Positions 1 through 9,206 are shown, counted from the first letter of the stretch. The stretch is DNA of 64,000 nucleotides from Spirochaetae bacterium HGW-Spirochaetae-1 (GCA_002839375.1 PGXY01000007.1:248001-312000); one strand, 5' to 3'. Numbers and translations: made by a program. Notes: generated from the letters alone by a model not told the origin.

Positions 1-1865
1 CTTTCAGTAGCATTTATAAGCTGAAAAATCTCCTTGAGGCTTTCCCCCGTCCTGTCTGAAAGCTTCGATATCTCGTCGGCAACAACAGCGAAACCTCTCC
101 CGGCTTCTCCCGCCCGTGCAGCCTCAATGGCAGCGTTAAGCGAGAGGAGGCGTATCTTGTCTGAAATGTCATCAATTACATCAACAATCTGAGTCATTTT
201 TTTTGAACTTTCACTGATGGCGCCCATGGTCTCGTTCATCCTGGAAAGCGATTCCTCACCGGACTTCGACTTGTTCCGCGTCTCCTCGGAGAGACGAGTC
301 GTATCCTCAATACGCTTCTTCATGGCGTCAATGGACTCGGACAACTGTGCGATACTCTGTATAAACACTGTGACGCTGTCGAACTGCATTTCGACGTTTT
401 TATCGACCAGCTCCATGCTCGCCGTTACCTCCTCTATCGATGATGTGATCTCCTCCACGGCTGCCGCCTGGCTCTGCGTGTTTTCCGAAAAGAGATCCAT
501 CATGTCTGCCAGCCTGACCGAGGTCTGTGCCAGGCCGTCCGACACATCGGTTGTCGACGACATGAGGTCCCTGATTGTAAAATACTGCCTGCCGGTTTTT
601 TCAGAAAGCTGTTCGGCTGTTTTCAGTGCACGGGCGTTCCAGCGGGCAATTATGACAGACTGGCTGAATACAAAAGCAGCAAGCCCGTAATGTGCGAGTA
701 TTGGTGTGGAAATGATTCGCTGGTTAGCAAGAATGTCGTTTGCGACTGTAAGAAAGAAGATGAAGCCGCCGGCAAGGGCAATCCACGGGGATGTTCTCTT
801 TTCCTTCAGCCCTATCGCAGCCAGACGCACTACAAGGTAGATAAAGGCGATGGGGGTAATAAGGTTAAAATAGGTCATGCCCTGCGTAAAATAGAATTCG
901 GGAATGAACACCGTCAGGGAAAAAATAGTACTAATGGCGATAATTGCAAAAAATACAACCCGATGAAAAAGCCCTGGGAACAGGCGATCAAAAAACAGAG
1001 CGAAGGAGGCAACACCGGAAAAATAGGTGAGATATTCGAGCCTGATCAGCACACCGTAGCTGTGAAGGCCGGGGAGCATGCTTTCAAAGTACCTGCCGGT
1101 GATTATCGTTCGCATTGTTATAGTGATACAGAAAACAGCAAACCACAGTGGAGCCTTTTCCGCAGGACGAAGCAGGAACAAAAAAATGTGATACAGAGCG
1201 AAAATGAATATGATCCCAACGATGAAAAAGTCCGCCACGGTGCTTTTCAGCGTATGGCTTTCAATTGAATGCGCCATACCCAGAAGCGGAGCATGGGAAG
1301 GCCCGCCACGGCTGTGAGAGTAATTACTTACCTGAAAATAGAGGTCTGCTTCGTCCGACGGAGGCAGCATGCCTCGCGAGGATAGATACTGAGGCACAGA
1401 GGTTTCATCCGTTTCCCCGACCGTACCTCCCGAAATGATTTTTTCCAATACACCGGACTTTCTGTCATGGTAGTATACAGCATATGATGTCTTGGCCTCT
1501 TTAAGAAAGATCACAAGCGGTTCTTTCTGCGCAGCTGTCCCGGGAGGCAACAATAACCTGAGACGGAAGGTCACGTAACCGCGGCTCTCGAGTTTCAAGC
1601 CGTTTTTAATGACATACCCCTTCCATTTTCCCGGTATATGGAAATAACCGTCGGGTACTATGCTTGTACCAATGCCTTCTTCCGCACCGGTGAGAAGCTT
1701 CCCCCAGTACATCTCCCACGGTCCTTCAAGACTGACGGTCCCGTTCTTTTCAAAATCCCAACCTCGCAGATTGAGAATGCCATCGCGGATATCCGGCTGT
1801 CGGGAAACGGCATACGCCGCAGGAGAGATCAGCAGACAGAACACAATGACGATCGATTTTTTCAT
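1..1865 (-). CDS. 7TMR-DISM methyl-accepting chemotaxis protein, 3' end outside window
   Basis: Membrane chemoreceptor expected to signal to CheA/CheW. The start is the ATG at 1865, chosen because GAGAGG lies just upstream and the product begins with a signal peptide ([19 protein letters not shown]). Residues about 20-195 form an extracellular domain like the 7TMR-DISM extracellular families. Residues about 200-390 are a 7TM block containing stretches such as [17 protein letters not shown], typical of 7TMR-DISM. The C-terminal part is an MCP signalling domain; near residues 567-592 the conserved hairpin tip is readable ([19 protein letters not shown]). The gene runs off the left edge in frame, so the adaptation region beyond the tip is unseen. 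The ligand is unknown. The next gene on the same strand starts more than 1.5 kb upstream, so it is probably transcribed alone. Confidence 0.9.
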   Translation of the reverse strand, partial: MKKSIVIVFCLLISPAAYAVSRQPDIRDGILNLRGWDFEKNGTVSLEGPWEMYWGKLLTGAEEGIGTSIVPDGYFHIPGKWKGYVIKNGLKLESRGYVTFRLRLLLPPGTAAQKEPLVIFLKEAKTSYAVYYHDRKSGVLEKIISGGTVGETDETSVPQYLSSRGMLPPSDEADLYFQVSNYSHSRGGPSHAPLLGMAHSIESHTLKSTVADFFIVGIIFIFALYHIFLFLLRPAEKAPLWFAVFCITITMRTIITGRYFESMLPGLHSYGVLIRLEYLTYFSGVASFALFFDRLFPGLFHRVVFFAIIAISTIFSLTVFIPEFYFTQGMTYFNLITPIAFIYLVVRLAAIGLKEKRTSPWIALAGGFIFFLTVANDILANQRIISTPILAHYGLAAFVFSQSVIIARWNARALKTAEQLSEKTGRQYFTIRDLMSSTTDVSDGLAQTSVRLADMMDLFSENTQSQAAAVEEITSSIEEVTASMELVDKNVEMQFDSVTVFIQSIAQLSESIDAMKKRIEDTTRLSEETRNKSKSGEESLSRMNETMGAISESSKKMTQIVDVIDDISDKIRLLSLNAAIEAARAGEAGRGFAVVADEISKLSDRTGESLKEIFQLINATE

Positions 1866-2097
1866 ATGGATGCCTCTCATACTCACCTGCTATTTATTGC
1901 AGTCTTACTGCTCCTTCGGAATGTGCCCTTAGATACTGCTTATATTATGTATCGGTATACAGGAAGTATAATATAAACGGTATCAAATTAAAGCATTTTT
2001 GTGTACATCAGGATAGAAATGGCGGCAATAGCAGCGCCGTTTTCTTTCCTGCAGAACTTTTCATGGCAGCAATTATAAATAGCTTTATTATACATTG

Positions 2098-3534
2098 TCA
2101 TTGCTGTAATGATCTGCCTTTAATGAAATAATTCACGGAAAAACCAACAGTCAGCGATATGAGGAGGCCGATGGGAACATACCAGGGCCAGAATACGGCA
2201 AGATATTTTGAAATAGCTATAACTCCGGCAATGCTGACAAACACACCGGTCAGGGCTGCCTTATCGCTGAAATTCTTTATGAACCGCCCCTGGATAAAAA
2301 TGCCCAGTATGCCGCCATACAACAGAGATGTTATGCCCAGGCCCAGCTCGATGAGAGGGCTGGTACTGTCCTGAATCAGGGTAGCCACCAGGATAAGGGC
2401 CGCCGACCATATAACGGTCACGACGCGGGAAATATTCATGCGACGATTTTCCGGCATATCCCGGTCCTGGAGACGAAGTATATCAAGAACCGTTGACGCT
2501 GAAAGCGAATTGATTGATGAACTGAGGGATGACATGGCAGCAGCGAAGATACCGGCCAGCATAAGCCCCCGGAGACCATTGGGCATATGGTTGATTATAA
2601 AATAAGGCATGATCTCATCGGGACGGGTAAAAGTCCTCTTGTCCAGGAGCACCATGATGAAAAGCCCCAGGACAAGAAAAAGAGAGAACTGAAAGAATAC
2701 GATGACACCACTCCAGATCATGGCCTTCTGAGCTTCCTTTTTATTTTTACATGCCAGCACCCGCTGAACGATGATATGGTCAGTGCCATGGGAACCGATT
2801 GAGAGAATAGCCCCTCCGATAAGCCCGGAAAATATGTTATACGACCCGAATAAACTCTTCCATCCTTCACTGAGGCCTGAAGAGAACACTGCCAGTCTTT
2901 CGCCGGGAATCATTGTGAAGATCTCCTCAAGGCCATGTCCAGTCAGGCGCGTAATCATATATATCCCCATGAGAGCGCAGAAAAGATAAAGCACCATCTG
3001 GATGGCATCAACAATGACAACAGATCTTATGCCGCCATAGTAGGTATAAAAAAAAGTGGCAACACCAATGACGATAACAGCCGCACGGTAATCCTGCCAT
3101 CCCATGAGAATCGCCAGGGGAATGGCCGTGGCAAAAAGACGTATGCCGTCGGCCAGTATCCTTGTTATATGGAATAAAATTGCAATTATCCGCCGCGCAT
3201 TTACCCCGAACTTGTTATGAAGATATTCATAAACCGTGCTCAGGTTTCCCGCATAATATTCGGGAATAAAAATGAAGGCCACGACGATCCTGCCAATCAG
3301 GTATCCCATGGCCACCTGGAGAAAACCCACCCCTTTTACATAGGCCAGTCCGGGAACAGAAATGAAAGTAAGGGTACTCGTTTCAGTGGCAACGATGGAG
3401 AAGCAGGCCACGATCCAGGGGATCGACCTGCTGCCAAGAAAATATTCATTCACGGTTTTTGCCCTGGCGGAAAATATGCCAACGACATTGATGGCCAGGA
3501 GATATATGGCAATAACGATCAGGTCCAGTGTCAT
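2098..3534 (-). CDS. Sodium:solute symporter family permease, candidate MurNAc transporter
   Basis: A 478-residue polytopic membrane protein of the SSS family. It starts MTLDLIVIAIYLLAINVVGIFSA, followed by the typical segment VNEYFLGSRSIPW and about 13 hydrophobic helices. The open frame extends further upstream, but the ATG at 3534 fits the family start, has AGGACT upstream, and lies 4 nt after the stop of the NamZ-like gene, so the two are one operon. Known context: in Tannerella forsythia an SSS-type permease (MurT) imports N-acetylmuramic acid. The adjacency here to a NamZ-family muramidase makes MurNAc, or another peptidoglycan sugar, the best substrate guess. That is inference; sequence alone cannot fix the substrate. 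Confidence 0.85.
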   Translation of the reverse strand: MTLDLIVIAIYLLAINVVGIFSARAKTVNEYFLGSRSIPWIVACFSIVATETSTLTFISVPGLAYVKGVGFLQVAMGYLIGRIVVAFIFIPEYYAGNLSTVYEYLHNKFGVNARRIIAILFHITRILADGIRLFATAIPLAILMGWQDYRAAVIVIGVATFFYTYYGGIRSVVIVDAIQMVLYLFCALMGIYMITRLTGHGLEEIFTMIPGERLAVFSSGLSEGWKSLFGSYNIFSGLIGGAILSIGSHGTDHIIVQRVLACKNKKEAQKAMIWSGVIVFFQFSLFLVLGLFIMVLLDKRTFTRPDEIMPYFIINHMPNGLRGLMLAGIFAAAMSSLSSSINSLSASTVLDILRLQDRDMPENRRMNISRVVTVIWSAALILVATLIQDSTSPLIELGLGITSLLYGGILGIFIQGRFIKNFSDKAALTGVFVSIAGVIAISKYLAVFWPWYVPIGLLISLTVGFSVNYFIKGRSLQQ

Positions 3535-3538
3535 GTTT

Positions 3539-4711
3539 TCAGTCCTTGTATAAATGATACTCTTCTTTCTCTTCCCGGAACTGTTTTTCCGCCGGGGCCC
3601 AGGAACGGCCGATCTCATCCATGGTTTTCCCGGCCAGGATGCCCTCACGGATTACGCTGCTCCCGGTGAGCAGATCAAAGGCCCGGTGCATGTCGTTGAA
3701 CTCATAGACCCCCTGGAGAAAATCGCTTTGCGGGTAGAGGTCATGGGCTGCCCCGGTAATGGCAACACCGCAAAGAAAGGGCCTGAACGAATCGCGGTCA
3801 GTCACGTGTATACACAAACCGCCGCACTCCTCGCCGCGGTACTTGTTGAAAGTTGGACGAAAATAATGCGGCCTGAACATGACGCCATCCAGGTTAAAGG
3901 AATTAAGCCGTTCCCGGAGAGCATAAGGATCAATAAAAGGCGCCCCGAAAAGTTCAAAGGGCGTTGTTGTCCCCCTTCCCTCCGATATATTCAGGCCCTC
4001 CAGGAGACAGAGACCGGGATAGACCAGGGCGGTCTGCAAAGAAGGCATATTGGGTGACGGGGGAATCCATGCACAGCCCGTATGGTCGAAGTACATATCC
4101 CTCTTCCAATTTTCCATGGCGACGATAGTGAGATGTATATCCAGGTTGTGCTTTTCCTTCACCATGAGTCCCATTTCGGCAGCAGTAAGACCGTGCCGGA
4201 CCGGCACAGGTTCCACGCCCACGAAAGACTCATATCCTGCCCCTATGAGCGGGCCCTCGACGATTCTGCCTCCCAGGGGATTGGGCCGGTCGAGAATCAT
4301 GAATTCCACATCAGTGCCGTGCAGCGCCTTCATGAAAAGGATCATGGTGTTTACATAGGTATAGTAGCGCGTGCCTATATCCTGAATATCAAAAATAATG
4401 AGATCTATATCGTCAAGCATTCCCGCCGGGGGTTTCAGGGTTTCAGCGGAATGCCCGTAAAGGCTCACCACTTCGATTCCCTGCAGCATTCCGGGGTCCA
4501 CGGCTACCTGGTCCTGTTCTGTGCCGAAGAGCCCGTGTTCCGGTGAAAAAATCCTTACGACGGGGCACCCCGACCGCCGAAGCGCATCCCATGAGTATTC
4601 AAACCGCGAAGTCAGCGAGGTGTGATTGACCAGCAGGGCTGTTTTTCTTTTAACCAGGTTTTTAAGCGCGTCTCTATCGTGAAGAAGCCGTTCCAGTCCC
4701 GTTATTACCAT
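3539..4711 (-). CDS. NamZ-like exo-beta-N-acetylmuramidase (DUF1343 family)
   Basis: A 390-residue protein matching DUF1343, the family of Bacillus subtilis NamZ (YbbC), which removes N-acetylmuramic acid from non-reducing ends of peptidoglycan fragments. Family stretches are readable: LLVNHTSLT near the N-terminus, FSPEHGLFG, IIFDIQDIGTRYYTY, DRPNPLGG, VPVRHGLTAAEMG and LEGLNISEGRGTTTPFE. No signal peptide is evident at the chosen start (ATG at 4711, preceded by AAGGCGG), so a cytoplasmic location is possible unless the true start lies elsewhere; B. subtilis NamZ is secreted. It is followed 4 nt later by the sodium symporter. Together they could liberate and take up MurNAc. Family membership is clear; activity is inferred. 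Confidence 0.85.
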   Translation of the reverse strand: MVITGLERLLHDRDALKNLVKRKTALLVNHTSLTSRFEYSWDALRRSGCPVVRIFSPEHGLFGTEQDQVAVDPGMLQGIEVVSLYGHSAETLKPPAGMLDDIDLIIFDIQDIGTRYYTYVNTMILFMKALHGTDVEFMILDRPNPLGGRIVEGPLIGAGYESFVGVEPVPVRHGLTAAEMGLMVKEKHNLDIHLTIVAMENWKRDMYFDHTGCAWIPPSPNMPSLQTALVYPGLCLLEGLNISEGRGTTTPFELFGAPFIDPYALRERLNSFNLDGVMFRPHYFRPTFNKYRGEECGGLCIHVTDRDSFRPFLCGVAITGAAHDLYPQSDFLQGVYEFNDMHRAFDLLTGSSVIREGILAGKTMDEIGRSWAPAEKQFREEKEEYHLYKD

Positions 4712-4726
4712 ACAACCGCCTTATGG

Positions 4727-4757
4727 AATATATCAATTATTTTTATTCATGAATAAA
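4727..4757 (-). promoter_or_regulatory. Possible promoter and operator of the NamZ-symporter operon
   Basis: A perfect 16-bp palindrome TTTATTCATGAATAAA occupies 4742-4757, about 30 nt upstream of the NamZ-like start. On the minus strand a TATATT hexamer (4727-4732) could be a -10; a correctly spaced -35 would fall inside the palindrome and is a poor match. A repressor site over the promoter is one reading. Chance in AT-rich intergenic DNA is the other. Confidence 0.3.
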
Positions 4758-4790
4758 GCACTATCCCGAAGGACCGCCCGCGAAGAGCCG

Positions 4791-5405
4791 TCAGGGTTTC
4801 AATATACGCCAGAAATAGTCAAAAAAATCCGGTATGGTTTCCGCCAGGCTCCATTTCATGCCATGATAATACCAGGAATGAATATGGCGGTGGCAGAACA
4901 TGAAATACAGGTCCGCCATCCGCCGGTCGTCAATTGAAACGTCGAAATCATTTCGTTTGCGGGCCGAGGACAATATTTCCGCACCCAGAGTGTTGAAATC
5001 GTTTCGGCGGTAGGAGTTTTCTTTCATCCATGTCCGCATGGGTACGGTTATGAAAGCGGTAATAGCAACGCCGGGATTCCTGTCATAAAATTCCATGGTA
5101 ACCCGGAATATCTTCCGAAATACTTCCCTGGTGTTCTCAATCCCGGCCACGTGCTCCCGTATAAGGGGACCGATCTCTGAAATCTTCTCATCAAGAATGG
5201 TAAAAAGAAGTTCCTCCTTGGATGAGAAATATTTGTATATCGTTCCCGAGCTGATACCGGAACGGTTTGAAATTTCACGCAGGTTTACCCGGTGAAAATC
5301 ATTTTCACTGAACAGTTCAAGTACGACAGGATACAGCCTGTCCTTTATTTTCTGCGGTATGTCCATACTCTCCTGTTCCCGGAATGATTTTCCCGCCGGG
5401 CTCAT
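4791..5405 (-). CDS. TetR-family transcriptional regulator
   Basis: A 204-residue protein with an N-terminal TetR helix-turn-helix, about residues 18-65: LREISNRSGISSGTIYKYFSSKEELL is the recognition region (quoted in two parts: LREISNRSGISSG and TIYKYFSSKEELL). The C-terminal part is an all-helical ligand-binding and dimerisation domain without a recognisable ligand signature. The start is uncertain: ATG 5405 has only a weak AGAGAAAG, while the in-frame ATG at 5366 (MDIPQKI) has AGGAG very close to it and gives a more typical TetR length. It is the last gene of the MaoC - acyl-CoA synthetase - TetR run. By analogy with fatty-acid TetR regulators it probably controls this operon, and the tandem palindromes upstream of the MaoC gene are candidate targets. 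Confidence 0.88.
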   Translation of the reverse strand: MSPAGKSFREQESMDIPQKIKDRLYPVVLELFSENDFHRVNLREISNRSGISSGTIYKYFSSKEELLFTILDEKISEIGPLIREHVAGIENTREVFRKIFRVTMEFYDRNPGVAITAFITVPMRTWMKENSYRRNDFNTLGAEILSSARKRNDFDVSIDDRRMADLYFMFCHRHIHSWYYHGMKWSLAETIPDFFDYFWRILKP

Positions 5406-5475
5406 CTTTCTCTACGCAACGGAGGTTCAACCAGAAACGGGAAAATCGGGAAATCACACGCGTATTGCCCTGTTT

Positions 5476-7164
5476 TCAACCGGCATCCCAGCCGCCCTGC
5501 GCACGAAGCCTTTCGATAATCTCTCCGGCAATTTTCTGAAGAGTCAGTTTATCAACCTTGGCGGTCCTGGTCAATGGAAATTCCTTTTCATTCTGCCATA
5601 TTTCCACGTGCTGCGGCCGTTTGTACGATGCTATGCCTTTACAGTGTTCCATCACTTCTTCAGCCGTAAGATCGCAGTCTTTTTTCACCCTCACAAAGGC
5701 GAAGACCCCGTCATCGAACATCTCATGCTTCATGCCGACAACTTCCGCCGCATCGACCTTTTCCATTTTCACGATATGATCTTCAATTTCATCAGGGAAT
5801 ACTTTATACCCTTTCTGCTTGATCATAAACTTCTGCCGTCCCGACAGATACAGGGCCCGGTAACTGCCCATGTCTTTGAAATAGCCGATGTCACCGGTAT
5901 AGAGAATTCCCTCCCGGGATATGGTTTTTGCCGTGGCCTCGGGCTGGTTATAATATCCGAGAAACACGATGGGCGGATGATAACATATCTCTCCCACCTC
6001 CCCGTCCGGAAGCTGCTCCCCGGCCGTACCGTCATGATTCATGGGTTTGCGGATTGTCACTTCAGCCAGATCAGGAAAGGACTGTCCCACCTGTCCGGCC
6101 ATTTCTTCAGGTCCGATTCCCGGCGGAGTAAAGGTCGCAAAGCCGGCATTCTCAGTCATACCGATCCCCGTTCCGATGGCCGGCGCCATGGCTGCAAGCC
6201 TTTTAAGGAATGCCACATCAACCGCTGAACCGGCACAGGCCGCCAGTTCAAGACTGGAAAGATCGTATTTATCATAATCAGGGCGGGCCCACATCATGCG
6301 GTACTGCGTCGGGATCATCCCAATTGCCGTGACATGGTGCTTTTCTATCGCCTCAAGGCTGAGTGCCACGTCAAAAATGCGGAGCATGACGGCTGTTGCA
6401 CCCACGAACATGGCCGTCATAAAAAGCTCGGTCACGCAGCCCACGTGGCTTGGAGGAAGGTTGATGAGCACCGAACCCTTCTTCATCGCGGAACCGCGCT
6501 GCAGAATCTGGTTCTGGACAATAATGTTTTCGTGGCATATGAGGGCGGGTTTCGGTTCACCCGTGGTTCCGGTCGTGAATATGATCAGGGCGGGAGTCCT
6601 TGTATCAATCCGCGAATAGGCCTTTTTAAGACCGCCGGTTACCATATCCTTCACTTTCAGCCATATGAGCCTCTTTTTTTCCATCATGCCGGTGATACTC
6701 ACGGCGCCTTCCATGATATCTCCCGGTTGAGGATCGGGAGTAAACTGAATGAAATGCTTCACGCAGGGGCAGCTTTTTTTTACCGCCTGCCCGGCCGTGC
6801 GGAAATCACGCACAGGGGTATTGCCAAGGAAAAAAAATGCTTTTGCCTGTATCTTATCGATCTCGCGCACCACCTCATCATCCTTCAAACGAGCGTCCAA
6901 CGGTGCGATAATCGCGCCTATTTTAAAACAGGCGTACATGAGCATCATATGCTCCGGCAGCAGCACAAGCAGGGTCGCGACAGTATCACCCTTCCGTATG
7001 CCCATATCAAGAAGCCGCAGCGCAAAAAAATCTATAAGAGAGGCGAACTTTTTGTAGGTAAAAGATCTGCCGTCTTCATGCTGAATCATCGCCACGGCAC
7101 CGGGCGTTTTCCCCGCCCAGTATTCAATATAGGAATTAACCAGAGGCAGCCGTTCTGTTGTCAT
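5476..7164 (-). CDS. AMP-dependent acyl-CoA synthetase / ligase
   Basis: A 562-residue ANL-superfamily enzyme expected to activate a carboxylic acid as acyl-adenylate and transfer it to CoA. The P-loop (A3) motif is at about residues 197-207 (TTGTTGEPKPA). An A5-like region containing GIGMTENAGF, an A7-like YTGDIGYF, and an A8-like hinge with SGRQKFMIKQKGYKVFPDEIE follow. The C-terminal PLTRTAKVDK supplies the expected catalytic lysine. AGGAGG precedes the ATG. It lies 18 nt downstream of the MaoC-like gene and upstream of the TetR gene. The P-loop ends KPALICHE rather than the commoner KGV(MV)xSH, so it belongs to a divergent branch. Substrate unknown; the context suggests a fatty or branched acyl chain. 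Confidence 0.9.
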   Translation of the reverse strand: MTTERLPLVNSYIEYWAGKTPGAVAMIQHEDGRSFTYKKFASLIDFFALRLLDMGIRKGDTVATLLVLLPEHMMLMYACFKIGAIIAPLDARLKDDEVVREIDKIQAKAFFFLGNTPVRDFRTAGQAVKKSCPCVKHFIQFTPDPQPGDIMEGAVSITGMMEKKRLIWLKVKDMVTGGLKKAYSRIDTRTPALIIFTTGTTGEPKPALICHENIIVQNQILQRGSAMKKGSVLINLPPSHVGCVTELFMTAMFVGATAVMLRIFDVALSLEAIEKHHVTAIGMIPTQYRMMWARPDYDKYDLSSLELAACAGSAVDVAFLKRLAAMAPAIGTGIGMTENAGFATFTPPGIGPEEMAGQVGQSFPDLAEVTIRKPMNHDGTAGEQLPDGEVGEICYHPPIVFLGYYNQPEATAKTISREGILYTGDIGYFKDMGSYRALYLSGRQKFMIKQKGYKVFPDEIEDHIVKMEKVDAAEVVGMKHEMFDDGVFAFVRVKKDCDLTAEEVMEHCKGIASYKRPQHVEIWQNEKEFPLTRTAKVDKLTLQKIAGEIIERLRAQGGWDAG

Positions 7165-7182
7165 ATTCTAAAGTCCTCCTTT

Positions 7183-8058
7183 TTATTTTGCTATTTCTGC
7201 ATACCCATTGCTTATGGCCTTCCGGTCATCACAGTTCATCACCTGGAAAAAGATATCCGTGCTCTTTTCGTTTTCTCTTTTCCCGGTCTGTCCGACTGTT
7301 ATATCCGTGCCGGGCATCACCATCCCGGTAAAACGGCAGTACAGCCTTTTAAGACGTTCAGGATCCCCCGCTGCCTCCCTGTTCACCAGTTCACGCACAG
7401 CCAGGGCCAGTGTGGCAGTGCCCTGGAGAATAATTCCCGGGAGCCCCACCTGGCGTGCGAATTTCGGTGAAGTGTGAATGGGAAAAGTGATATCCGTGCA
7501 GCCGTCATATACATGGGGCAGCAGCGGATCGATATATATTTTCGACTCCCAGCCGGGCGCCCCCGTGTCCTGTTCGGGGATAACGGGCATTTCTTCAGCC
7601 CCTGAAGCTCCGTTCCGGCATGAAACTCCGCGCATCATGGCGCCCATGACTTCGGTAAATACCGGCCCGCCTTTTGCGTCCATGGCATCAAAGCGGATGT
7701 TCACATGAGTGCCTGCACGATGGGGAAGTATGGCAGATATGCGGCCCCGAATTGTCAGCTCATCACCGGGCAAAACCGGCCTATGAAACTCAAGGTATTC
7801 CGTATAATGTACCTGTGTTGCTATTATTTCATGGGGGAAATTATCAGCTTCGATATATTCCCATATCCTCCCACAGATGGGCCATGTAATGGCTACACAG
7901 TTCATGGGGTGGGCGATGATGCCTTCTTTTCTTTCATCATCAAAATAGTGAGCATTGTTGTCGCCGATTGCAGCGGCATAACTCATGGTGTCCCGCCAGC
8001 TTACTTTTGTGGCATATTCGCGCAGAGTGGTTCCGGTGAAAGCAGAATCAAGTTCCAT
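7183..8058 (-). CDS. MaoC-like double-hotdog acyl dehydratase
   Basis: The ATG at 8058 (MELDSAFTG) is chosen over upstream in-frame starts because CAGGAG sits 7 nt before it; the product is 291 residues. The N-terminal half resembles a MaoC/FAS1-type hotdog fold, with IGDNNAHYFDDE around residue 33 recalling the D-x-N-x-x-H hydratase signature but one residue shorter. The C-terminal half looks like a second hotdog (FPIHTSPKFARQVGLPG, then ILQGTATLALAVREL). Enzymes of this type hydrate enoyl-CoA or dehydrate 3-hydroxyacyl thioesters. It is first in the operon with the acyl-CoA synthetase and TetR, behind a tandem palindromic operator. Whether both halves are catalytic cannot be told from sequence. 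Confidence 0.8.
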   Translation of the reverse strand: MELDSAFTGTTLREYATKVSWRDTMSYAAAIGDNNAHYFDDERKEGIIAHPMNCVAITWPICGRIWEYIEADNFPHEIIATQVHYTEYLEFHRPVLPGDELTIRGRISAILPHRAGTHVNIRFDAMDAKGGPVFTEVMGAMMRGVSCRNGASGAEEMPVIPEQDTGAPGWESKIYIDPLLPHVYDGCTDITFPIHTSPKFARQVGLPGIILQGTATLALAVRELVNREAAGDPERLKRLYCRFTGMVMPGTDITVGQTGKRENEKSTDIFFQVMNCDDRKAISNGYAEIAK

Positions 8059-8092
8059 ATGGCAGCTCCTGTATACATACTTGTCATGAATC

Positions 8093-8121
8093 ATCAAAAA
8101 AGATAAAGCTGGAGATGTCAA
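8093..8121 (-). promoter_or_regulatory. Promoter of the MaoC - acyl-CoA synthetase - TetR operon
   Basis: On the minus strand TTGACA (8116-8121) is followed after exactly 17 nt by TTTGAT (8093-8098), a 4/6 match to the -10 consensus, placed about 35 nt before the MaoC start. The two operator-like boxes lie immediately upstream of the -35. Confidence 0.55.
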
Positions 8122-8122
8122 T

Positions 8123-8180
8123 AATAAAACATTGTTTCAATAATAACATGTTTAATAAAACATTGTTTTATTAAACATGT
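8123..8180. promoter_or_regulatory. Tandem palindromic operator, probable TetR site
   Basis: Two copies of AATAAAACATTGTTT occur at 8123-8137 and 8154-8168, each containing the palindrome AAACATTGTTT. Their centres (8132 and 8163) are 31 bp apart, close to three helical turns. The distal copy is embedded in a perfect 17-1-17 inverted repeat (8146-8180). The position abuts the -35 of the operon that ends with a TetR gene, so autoregulation is the natural inference. A transcription terminator is unlikely: the stem is nearly all A/T and has no U-tract. Confidence 0.6.
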
Positions 8181-8196
8181 ACAGAATGAGGAAAGA

Positions 8197-8254
8197 GGCT
8201 CTGACCCCCGAGTATGTCACTACGGCATATATAAATTCAGGGCTCTGACCCCGG
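8197..8254. repeat. Pair of dispersed GGCTCTGACCCC elements
   Basis: GGCTCTGACCCCC at 8197-8209 and GGGCTCTGACCCCGG at 8240-8254. Copies of the same core recur elsewhere in the window, including 51609-51619 and 63301-63314. It is probably a dispersed REP-like element. The stretch 8255-8375 holds nothing else recognisable. Confidence 0.6.
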
Positions 8255-8375
8255 CTTGGGGTATCACATGTAAGATATCGGAGGGATTATAGTATATAGA
8301 AGAAATGAGCTTTTCCAGGGACTGATTAAAGCCGGGCAGCTGTCATGAAAACTGACCCGGCACAAACGGCATCTG

Positions 8376-9206
8376 TCAGAACCAGGCCGTTATTCCCAGG
8401 GTCGGGATGATGATGTTCTGGAAACCCGTTACATTGTCGCCGGCATTGTCAAAGGCCAGGGTGACTCCCAAATTCAGTATGACGCCGCTGGTGAGAATGA
8501 ATTTGACTCCCAGTTCGTTGCCGTACCGGAATCCCAGCTTTTTGGAAAGCTCCGTGTTCATGCTCATTCCCATGTATATGGAGGTATAGAAACAAAATTG
8601 TTCTTTTTTATCGATGCCGAAAACGAACATGGGACCGGCTCCGACATAATAGACCTGGGAACCGGCAGTGATGTTGAAATCGGCCTCACCGCGAACACTC
8701 AGGGCCAGGTTCTGACCCAGAAAATAATTGACCAGGGGAAGCACCTTGAAGCGAAAATTGTTGTCCGTAGAATCGCTCGAGAGCCCCTTGAACTGGGCCG
8801 AGATGAATCCGCCCGCTTCCCAGGTCCCGGCCGCAAGATATTTCTTTTCTTTTATTTTTATGGCATCCTCGATTTCTTCACGGACAATGCGGCGGACATC
8901 CTTTATCAGCTTATTTTCATTGATGACCTTGGTGCTGGCCTTTCTCTCCTTGCTTATGGAGGTGTCAATTTCCTCACGGACTGCTCCGCGCAGATCATCA
9001 AAAAATCCCTCCTGTTCCTCGATGCGCACTTCCGAGAGGGGCTTGTCCCGCTGTACATTCTGATCTTTCCTGGCAGGGTATTCCCTGTTGGCCCTGTCCC
9101 GCTCATATCGGTAATCCTCGTAGCTTTCCTGGGCCATAAGATAGGCAGCGGTGCCGAACACGGTTATGGTTGCAGCTATAATAAAAATATTCCGGAATAT
9201 GCGCAT
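8376..9206 (-). CDS. Secreted/outer-membrane beta-barrel protein with charged central segment
   Basis: 276 residues from the ATG at 9206, which has AGGAGG upstream; the longer open frame lacks a ribosome site. A signal peptide (MRIFRNIFIIAATITVFGTA) is followed by a highly charged region, about residues 30-130, with repeated DDLRGAVREEID / DVRRIVREEIED segments that suggest helices or a coiled coil. The C-terminal half (about 135-276) alternates polar and hydrophobic residues, ends in a terminal aromatic (ITAWF) and reads like an eight-strand-type beta-barrel. No known family is recognised. It is probably an envelope protein exposed to the periplasm or inserted in the outer membrane. Divergent from the OmpA/PD40 gene. 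Confidence 0.7.
   Translation of the reverse strand: MRIFRNIFIIAATITVFGTAAYLMAQESYEDYRYERDRANREYPARKDQNVQRDKPLSEVRIEEQEGFFDDLRGAVREEIDTSISKERKASTKVINENKLIKDVRRIVREEIEDAIKIKEKKYLAAGTWEAGGFISAQFKGLSSDSTDNNFRFKVLPLVNYFLGQNLALSVRGEADFNITAGSQVYYVGAGPMFVFGIDKKEQFCFYTSIYMGMSMNTELSKKLGFRYGNELGVKFILTSGVILNLGVTLAFDNAGDNVTGFQNIIIPTLGITAWF

Noticed and set aside
690-1268. Open frame on the plus strand over the chemoreceptor
   Set aside because: It is the antisense of the 7TM segment; its translation has no family features, while the minus strand reads a clear 7TMR-DISM protein.
2068-2106. CAGCAAT ... ATTGCTG inverted repeat after the symporter as terminator
   Set aside because: Only 7-bp arms around a 25-nt loop, overlapping the stop codon and without a T-tract.
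8146-8180. Palindrome as a transcription terminator
   Set aside because: Almost all A/T, no U-tract on either side, and it sits directly upstream of a good promoter.
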